Shown: piece after piece, positions 1 through 4,605 of the stretch | How the letters are laid out: each line of letters begins with the position of its first letter | Position numbering within the stretch: position 1 is the first letter of the stretch | Origin: an uncultured Clostridia bacterium | GTDB lineage: Bacteria; Bacillota; Clostridia; Christensenellales; Borkfalkiaceae | Reading direction: 5' to 3' | Length of the DNA: 7,187 nt | Assembly (NCBI GenBank): GCA_945834965.1 | Contig: CAMAHZ010000066.1 | Span: 1 to 7,187, forward strand | The notes under the pieces: generated by a model | What the model saw: the letters and a program-made list of their open reading frames with translations, nothing else | Database searches by the model: none | What the model was told of the DNA's origin: nothing | Made by a program: the position numbers and the translations under genes

Positions 1-1819
1 GGTTTACGCAAACGGCGGCGGTGTAATACTTGCAACGCCTTCGGGCGCACGCCCCCACTGGCTGGCGGATAAATACCCCGAAGTTTTGAGAGTGGACAGC
101 GAAGGCAGACGCATGCACTTTTCGGCACGACACAACCACTGCTTTACTTCCCCCGCCTACCGTGAAAAGGTTCGTTCGATTAACGCCGCCCTTGCCGAGC
201 GTTACGGCAAACACCCGGGAGTGATAGCCTGGCACATTTCCAACGAGTACGGCGGTGAATGTTACTGCCCGTTGTGCCAACAGGCGTTCCGCAAGTTTTT
301 AAAGGATAAATACGGAACGATTGAAAATTTAAACAAGGCTTACTGGTCTTCGTTCTGGAGCCATACCTACGACAGCTTTGAGCAGATTGAAGCCCCTTCG
401 CCCATGACCGAAAGGAGTATTCACGGACTTAATATTGACTGGTTTAGGTTTGCAACCGCTCAGACGGTTGACTTTATGAAATGCGAAGTCGAACCCATAA
501 AGAAAATTTGTCCCGACGCTAAAGTTACGACAAATATGATGTTCGAGCATTACGGCTACGATTATTACAAATTCAGGGACGTAATCGACTTTGCGTCCTG
601 GGATTCATATCCCTTATGGCATTCGGGCAATCAGGAATTGACTGCGCAAAGCTGTGCGTTTTGGCACGATTTATACCGCTCGCTGAAGGGTAAGCCCTTC
701 CTGCTTATGGAGAGCACGCCAAGCCTTGTAAACTGGCACGAATACAACAAGCTTAAGCGCCCCGGAATGGACAACCTTGCGTCAATTCAGGCGGTGGCGC
801 ACGGAAGCGACAGCGTGCAGTACTTTCAATGGAGAAAGAGCCGCGGAAGCGTGGAGAAATTCCACGGTGCGGTAGTCGACCACGACGGAACGGAAAACAC
901 GAGAGTATTCCGCTCTGTGGCAAAAACGGGCGAAATACTTGAGAAGATTGAAGAGATTGCAGGGACGGGCGTAGACGCTAAGGTTGCCATAATTTACGAC
1001 TGGGAAAATATGTGGGCGCTTGACGACAGTCAGGGTTTTGCTCAAAGGAACAAAAAATATTTTGAGACCTGCTACTCCTATCACAGATACTTCTGGAAGA
1101 GAGCGATTAACTGCGATATCGTAGACAGAAACGCAGACCTTTCAAAATATAAGCTCGTTATTGCGCCTATGCTTTATATGGTTGACGAACAAACAATTTC
1201 AAGCTTTGAAAACTACGTAAAAAGCGGCGGAACGCTTTACGCAACCTACGCCTTGGGTATGGTAAACGACACCGATTTATGCCACCTTGGCGGATTCCCC
1301 GCAGGTAAACTTAAGGACGTTTTCGGCATTTGGAACGAGGAGATAGACACCCTTTACCCCGAACAGACGGGCGAAGTGACCTGCGGCGGTGAAAAGTACG
1401 TTGCCCGTGATTATTGCGAAATTATTCACGCACGCGGCGCAAAAGTTTTGGCGACCTATTCTAAAGATTTTTATTCAGGCGAGCCTGCCGCTACCGTAAA
1501 CGAATACGGCAAGGGCAAGGCGTACTATCAGGCGTTCAGAGATTGCGACGATTTTAAAAGCGCTATACTAAACAACATAGTCGACGAGCTTGGGCTTAAG
1601 CGCAATATACCTTCGGGCAAAGAAGGGCTGCCCTTTGCAGTCAGCGCACACACGAGAACGGACGGCGAAAACACGTATTTATTCGTAGAAAACTATTCCG
1701 AAAATACTGTTGAAAACGTTGAACTTGGCGGCACGTTTGAAGATATGTTAAACGGCGGACAAGCCGACAGCGTTACGTTGCCCCCTTACGGGCTAGCAAT
1801 TTTTAAAGGCAAAGCATAA
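1..1819 (+). CDS. GH42 beta-galactosidase, 5'-truncated by the window edge
   Basis: This enzyme hydrolyses terminal beta-D-galactosides, probably small galacto-oligosaccharides. The first complete codon is at position 2 and 605 residues are visible; by comparison with the family about 70-85 N-terminal residues are missing. The visible part opens inside the TIM barrel (GVILATPSGARPHWL, then YPEVLRVD). The acid/base Glu is in WHISNEYGG (visible residue 82, codon 245-247). The nucleophile Glu is in LLMESTPS (residue 237, codon 710-712). Four Cys match the GH42 structural zinc site: Cys47 in HNHCF and the cluster CYCPLC (87, 89, 92). The family motif WRKSRGSVEKFHGAVV is present. The trimerisation domain starts near residue 327 (KVAIIYDWENMWAL) and a small C-terminal beta domain covers about 544-605. 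A TTG at 86 is not the start, because conserved sequence continues upstream. The gene converges on the minus-strand cluster. Galactoside specificity and cellular location cannot be read from this fragment. Confidence 0.95.
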   Translation, partial: VYANGGGVILATPSGARPHWLADKYPEVLRVDSEGRRMHFSARHNHCFTSPAYREKVRSINAALAERYGKHPGVIAWHISNEYGGECYCPLCQQAFRKFLKDKYGTIENLNKAYWSSFWSHTYDSFEQIEAPSPMTERSIHGLNIDWFRFATAQTVDFMKCEVEPIKKICPDAKVTTNMMFEHYGYDYYKFRDVIDFASWDSYPLWHSGNQELTAQSCAFWHDLYRSLKGKPFLLMESTPSLVNWHEYNKLKRPGMDNLASIQAVAHGSDSVQYFQWRKSRGSVEKFHGAVVDHDGTENTRVFRSVAKTGEILEKIEEIAGTGVDAKVAIIYDWENMWALDDSQGFAQRNKKYFETCYSYHRYFWKRAINCDIVDRNADLSKYKLVIAPMLYMVDEQTISSFENYVKSGGTLYATYALGMVNDTDLCHLGGFPAGKLKDVFGIWNEEIDTLYPEQTGEVTCGGEKYVARDYCEIIHARGAKVLATYSKDFYSGEPAATVNEYGKGKAYYQAFRDCDDFKSAILNNIVDELGLKRNIPSGKEGLPFAVSAHTRTDGENTYLFVENYSENTVENVELGGTFEDMLNGGQADSVTLPPYGLAIFKGKA

Positions 1820-1836
1820 TAATTTTTACTTATTGT

Positions 1837-1871
1837 AAAACGGGTGGCGGAAATTTTCCGCCACCCGTTTT
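1837..1871. terminator. Intrinsic terminator between convergent genes, probably bidirectional
   Basis: A perfect inverted repeat starts 18 nt after the GH42 stop: the arm 1837-1853 pairs with 1855-1871 around the GC-rich core CGGGTGGCGG / CCGCCACCCG. On the plus strand the A/T ends of the arms and the run up to 1882 give a U-rich tail. On the minus strand the same hairpin is followed by TTTT and a further AT-rich stretch, so it can also end transcripts of the gene that stops at 1899. Confidence 0.9.
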
Positions 1872-1898
1872 AATTATTTTTTATTCACACATTTTAAA

Positions 1899-2477
1899 TC
1901 ACAGTCCGAGAAACGCGTAGGCTACGGTAAGCGCCGCCGAGCTTTTCGCTCCGTTCAGCGTACCGCCATGCAGAGAGTCCTTGTTGAAAAACAGGTAGTA
2001 ATCCTGCGCTTCTTCCCCCACAACGGGCAAATAGTTAATATACTCCGTCGCACAGCCGATTGACGTTTTACAGTCGTATACCTTTATTCCGTACGCCGCC
2101 CCTTCTTCGTTATAATATATTCCGCGGTCTGCATAGCGTGCGGTAAGCTCTTCGCCGAGTGCGCAGAAAGAAGAGACGTAGTCTGCTATATCGGACTCCT
2201 TAACCAAATAGATATCTCCCCCTACTATCCCCGAACCGAAAGCAACGTAGGAAAAGGGGTGTACCTTAACCATTTTTATATCTTCGGGCTTGCTCTTTTC
2301 AAGCTCTAACCTGAGCTCGATATCTTCTATTTTAGACACGTCCGCATAGAGCGTAACCTTGTTTTTAGGAGTAGTATCCGTGATGAGAGTAAATATCCAA
2401 CCTACGAATAAAAGCGAGAGCATTGCCCAGAGTACGTACAGGTAGAACTTTGAAAAAATATTTTTAATTATTCTCAT
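1899..2477 (-). CDS. Hypothetical single-pass membrane-anchored protein (192 aa)
   Basis: I do not recognise a named family. ATG at 2477 is chosen as the start because GGAGA lies 7 nt upstream; an ATG 24 nt earlier (2501) has no such site. The coding region overlaps the 3' end of the upstream gene by 14 nt, which suggests translational coupling. A short basic N-terminus (R2, K5, K10) precedes one hydrophobic helix at about residues 11-33, so the remaining 160 residues probably lie outside the membrane. That part has a strand-like KVTLYADV, then GGDIYLVKESDIADYV (86-101), YGIKVYD (129-135), YYLFFNKDSLHGG (160-172) and an Ala-rich last helix. The order of these pieces resembles part of a type 2 solute-binding protein (GDIY..., YGIPV..., YYNKDLF..., final AA..FL helix). 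That is my reading by eye and is weak. It is far shorter than a real binding protein (about 400 aa) and has no lipobox. Confidence 0.8.
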   Translation of the reverse strand: MRIIKNIFSKFYLYVLWAMLSLLFVGWIFTLITDTTPKNKVTLYADVSKIEDIELRLELEKSKPEDIKMVKVHPFSYVAFGSGIVGGDIYLVKESDIADYVSSFCALGEELTARYADRGIYYNEEGAAYGIKVYDCKTSIGCATEYINYLPVVGEEAQDYYLFFNKDSLHGGTLNGAKSSAALTVAYAFLGL

Positions 2478-2967
2478 CGCACGTCTCCAAAGCAACGGCA
2501 TATCCGTGTACGGTATATACCTTTACCCTTCCCTTTATATTCTTTAGTTTTTTAACCTTTAAGGCGTTTATTTTGATATTTTCGCTTTTATCGCCGTCGG
2601 TTACGGTTGACTTCACGAAGGTTATACTGCCGATAATCCTAAGCCTTTGAGTGCCTATGGAAAGATAGCCTTCGTGTTCGACACGCTCGCCGTCGAGCAT
2701 ATTTTTTGCGTGAATGACTTCGTGTCTATTTTCTGCGATAATCGAAGTACACACGTAAATGACGAGCCAACCGCCTACTACTGCCGTACACATAACGGCA
2801 ATCATCATCTGCTGAACGTTGCGCACGTTTACAAGGCAACACAGCGTTATGCAGACGGCAAGGCACGCCACGCAAAAGACGCTGACAGCGGCAATCCATA
2901 TTCTATTTGCAAGCTTAAGCCTTTCCGCTTCCCGCTCGGCATACAGTTCAATAATCTGCTTTTCCAT
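2464..2967 (-). CDS. Hypothetical two-helix membrane protein (167 aa)
   Basis: I do not recognise a family. A charged, probably helical N-terminus (residues 1-22, rich in Glu, Lys and Arg) is followed by two hydrophobic helices at about 23-47 and 54-78 with a very short turn (NVRN). A soluble C-terminal part of about 90 residues follows, mostly beta-prone and basic (for example ALKVKKLKNIKGRVKVYTV). Basic residues on both flanks suggest that both ends are cytoplasmic. Helix 1 is Cys-rich (FCVACLAVCITLCC). The ATG at 2967 is the only reasonable start: an in-frame TAG lies 12 nt upstream and the next Met is inside helix 2. No Shine-Dalgarno sequence precedes it. The gene lies 68 nt after malQ and overlaps the next gene by 14 nt, so the two membrane proteins are probably made together. 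A role in sugar sensing or uptake is only a guess from the neighbours. Confidence 0.8.
   Translation of the reverse strand: MEKQIIELYAEREAERLKLANRIWIAAVSVFCVACLAVCITLCCLVNVRNVQQMMIAVMCTAVVGGWLVIYVCTSIIAENRHEVIHAKNMLDGERVEHEGYLSIGTQRLRIIGSITFVKSTVTDGDKSENIKINALKVKKLKNIKGRVKVYTVHGYAVALETCDENN
2484..2488 (-). promoter_or_regulatory. Shine-Dalgarno site fixing the start at 2477
   Basis: On the minus strand GGAGA ends 6 nt before the ATG at 2477 (7 nt after GGAG). It lies inside the coding region of the upstream gene. It is the only clear ribosome site among the three minus-strand starts visible in the window, and it decides between the ATGs at 2501 and 2477. Confidence 0.75.
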
Positions 2968-2973
2968 AGACGT

Positions 2974-3003
2974 ATTCTATCACAATCAAGTTGCGGCTTA
3001 CAA
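2974..3003 (-). promoter_or_regulatory. Candidate extended -10 promoter with a leaderless start
   Basis: On the minus strand TTGTAA (3003-2998) is followed after 18 nt by TAGAAT (2979-2974). The -10 box carries the extended-10 TG one base upstream (TGATAGAAT) and matches the consensus at 5 of 6 positions; the -35 matches at 4 of 6. Counting 7 nt from the end of the -10 box puts +1 exactly on the A of the ATG at 2967. Such a transcript would have no leader, in line with the missing Shine-Dalgarno site. This is a prediction from sequence only; read-through from malQ is the alternative. Confidence 0.4.
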
Positions 3004-3026
3004 TAAAAAACGTAATAGTTCCGCAA
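2991..3026. repeat. Imperfect inverted repeat over the candidate -35 region
   Basis: TTGCGG (2991-2996) and TTAC (2998-3001) are mirrored by GTAA (3012-3015) and CCGCAA (3021-3026), with unequal bulges of 1 and 5 nt. The repeat lies in the short gap after malQ and covers the candidate -35 box. It has no T-run directly after it on either strand, so it is not a standard terminator. It could be an operator, an RNA hairpin or chance. Confidence 0.25.
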
Positions 3027-3035
3027 TTTTCACAT

Positions 3036-4541
3036 TTATTGCGCATTTCTGCCCGTTCGAGTTGAAATTTCGCTTAAAAATTGTTTGAGTTCATCTGTAA
3101 AATCTTTCTCGCTAAAGCGGTAACTCCAGTTATCCGTAGACACGGTCGCAGGTAGGTTTATGCGAGCTTCTTCCCCCAGCGCAAGCAAATCCCACAAAGG
3201 GATAATAACCGTACGCACACGCGAAGCATACGCAAGCTTGATTACGGTTTTACACATAGCCTTACTATCCGAAACGTCACACAAAACGCCTAAAGCGGCA
3301 CATTGAGTAGTCAAGTCTTGCTTATACGTCTCCAACGCTTCTTCATCTAAACCGTCAATAAATCCTTTAAGCGGCATATTATCGTGCGTACCCGTATAGC
3401 ATACGTAATTTTCTGTATAGTTCGTAGGCTTATGCTCGTTTTCGGGATTGCCGTCGAAAGCAAATTCCAAAATCTTCATACCGGGGTATTTAACGTTTTT
3501 CATAAGGCGGTAAACGCCTTCGTCCAAAATACCCAAATCTTCTGCAACCACTTCGTAATCGAGCTTATCTTTAAAGAAATCTTCCTTAGGTCCGTCGCTC
3601 CAACTTCCGTTGCGTGCCGTATCGTCCTTTGCAGGCACTTCGTAATATCTGTCAAAGCCCCTGAAATGGTCTATTCGCAGAATATCGACAAGCTTAAAAC
3701 AGCCGTCAATACGTTCGTTCCACCATTTGTAGCCGTTGCCTTTCATCTTTTCCCAGTCGTAAACGGGGTTGCCCCAAAGCTGACCGTCGGCCGAAAAGGC
3801 GTCGGGCGGACAACCTGCGACTACTGAAGGTATGCGGTCTTTATCCACTTTGAAAATCTCGTCGCCGTATTTCCACATCTCCACGCTGTCGTAGGCAATA
3901 TACAAAGGCACGTCGCCCATTATGCGCACGCCCTTGGAATGGGCGTAATTTTTTAAGGCGTTCCATTGCTTTAAAAAGATATATTGAGTGAACTGCCAAA
4001 ATGCGTATTCTTCGTAGTTTTCTTCCACGAATCTTTCGGCAATTTCCCTGTTATAGATTCGGTATGGACTTTCCCACTCGTACCACGCCTTATGGTTGAA
4101 CCTGCATTTAAGCGACATAAACAGGGCAAAATCGGAAAACTCACCCTTATTTACGAATTTTATAAAATCCGCCGAGCCTTTATCAAATCGCAAAAACGCC
4201 CTGCGAAGAAGTGAAATTTTTTCGTTAAACTGCTTGCTGTAATCTACTCGCTCGCCGCCGCCCAAATCGGCAGAGACGATTTCTTCCCTTGTCAAAAGAC
4301 CTTCTTTTGCAAGGTACGTAAGGTCGATAAGATAGTAATTGAGCGCATTAGAGCTGCACGACTGATAGGGACTGTCGCCAAACCCCGTGGGGTTGAGCGG
4401 AAGCACCTGCCAAACGGTAGCTTTACATTCGCTTAAAAAGTCAATAAATTTAAACGCCCATGCGCCCAAAGTTCCTATCCCTTCGTCGGAAGGGAGACAA
4501 GTAATAGGTAATAAAATTCCGTGATTTCTTTGATTTTTCAT
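3036..4541 (-). CDS. malQ: 4-alpha-glucanotransferase (amylomaltase, GH77)
   Basis: This cytoplasmic enzyme transfers alpha-1,4-glucan chains between malto-oligosaccharides, releasing glucose and longer chains for phosphorylase. At 501 aa it has the normal length for bacterial GH77 enzymes without extra N-terminal domains. The N-terminus GILLPITCLPSDEGIGTLG is the family signature. Conserved blocks follow in order: GDVPLYIAYDS, VVAGCPPDAFSADGQLWGNPVYDW, and the three catalytic acids. These are nucleophile Asp291 in LRIDHFRGF, acid/base Glu334 in VAEDLG, and Asp387 in YTGTHDN, so the enzyme should be active. ATG at 4541 is preferred; an in-frame TTG at 4550 lies in the T-run of the preceding terminator. 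No Shine-Dalgarno site is visible before either. The gene is 47 nt downstream of pulA on the same strand but separated from it by a terminator. It probably handles the linear chains freed by the pullulanase. Confidence 0.97.
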   Translation of the reverse strand: MKNQRNHGILLPITCLPSDEGIGTLGAWAFKFIDFLSECKATVWQVLPLNPTGFGDSPYQSCSSNALNYYLIDLTYLAKEGLLTREEIVSADLGGGERVDYSKQFNEKISLLRRAFLRFDKGSADFIKFVNKGEFSDFALFMSLKCRFNHKAWYEWESPYRIYNREIAERFVEENYEEYAFWQFTQYIFLKQWNALKNYAHSKGVRIMGDVPLYIAYDSVEMWKYGDEIFKVDKDRIPSVVAGCPPDAFSADGQLWGNPVYDWEKMKGNGYKWWNERIDGCFKLVDILRIDHFRGFDRYYEVPAKDDTARNGSWSDGPKEDFFKDKLDYEVVAEDLGILDEGVYRLMKNVKYPGMKILEFAFDGNPENEHKPTNYTENYVCYTGTHDNMPLKGFIDGLDEEALETYKQDLTTQCAALGVLCDVSDSKAMCKTVIKLAYASRVRTVIIPLWDLLALGEEARINLPATVSTDNWSYRFSEKDFTDELKQFLSEISTRTGRNAQ

Positions 4542-4548
4542 AGTTTTC

Positions 4549-4577
4549 AAAAAAGTACGGGGAGATTATCCCCGTAC
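4549..4577 (-). terminator. Intrinsic terminator between pulA and malQ
   Basis: On the minus strand a perfect 9-bp stem (GTACGGGGA at 4577-4569 with TCCCCGTAC at 4563-4555) closes a 5-nt loop and is followed by six Ts (4554-4549). It begins 11 nt after the pulA stop codon and ends 7 nt before the malQ ATG. It should end most pulA transcripts, so malQ depends on read-through or its own promoter. Such a hairpin placed against a start codon could also act as an attenuator. Confidence 0.85.
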
Positions 4578-4605
4578 GATAATTTAATTTACGCTTTTGC
4601 GTCAA
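4576..4605 (-). promoter_or_regulatory. Weak candidate promoter for malQ
   Basis: TTGACG (4605-4600), inside the last pulA codons, matches the -35 consensus at 5 of 6 positions. After 18 nt comes TATCGT (4581-4576), which matches the -10 at 4 of 6. The predicted +1, near 4569, lies at the end of the left arm of the terminator. A transcript from here would lack that arm and could not form the hairpin. The poor -10 box keeps confidence low. Confidence 0.25.

Noticed and set aside
329..1084. Minus-strand open frames opposite the GH42 gene
   Set aside because: They lie entirely within conserved GH42 coding sequence and resemble no family.
86..1819. TTG at 86 as the real start of the GH42 gene
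   Set aside because: The 28 codons upstream are open and encode conserved GH42 barrel sequence, so the gene starts left of the window.
2478..2501. Longer form of the 192-aa protein starting at ATG 2501
   Set aside because: It has no properly spaced ribosome site, while GGAGA sits 7 nt before the ATG at 2477.
2990..3006. Catabolite-repression (cre) site near TTGTAAGCCGCAACT
   Set aside because: The left half fits the cre pattern but the central CG and the right half do not.
3013..3048. malQ terminator formed by CGCAAT / ATTGCG around the stop codon
   Set aside because: The stem is only 6 bp with a 10-nt loop, and the T-run starts 10 nt after the stem, so it does not fit an intrinsic terminator.
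2647..3088. Plus-strand open frames of about 119 and 89 codons
   Set aside because: They lie opposite the membrane-protein gene and the malQ end, have no recognisable domain, and run against the gene order.
3384..4214. Plus-strand open frames opposite malQ
   Set aside because: They are mirror frames of a gene with intact GH77 motifs and show no domain features.
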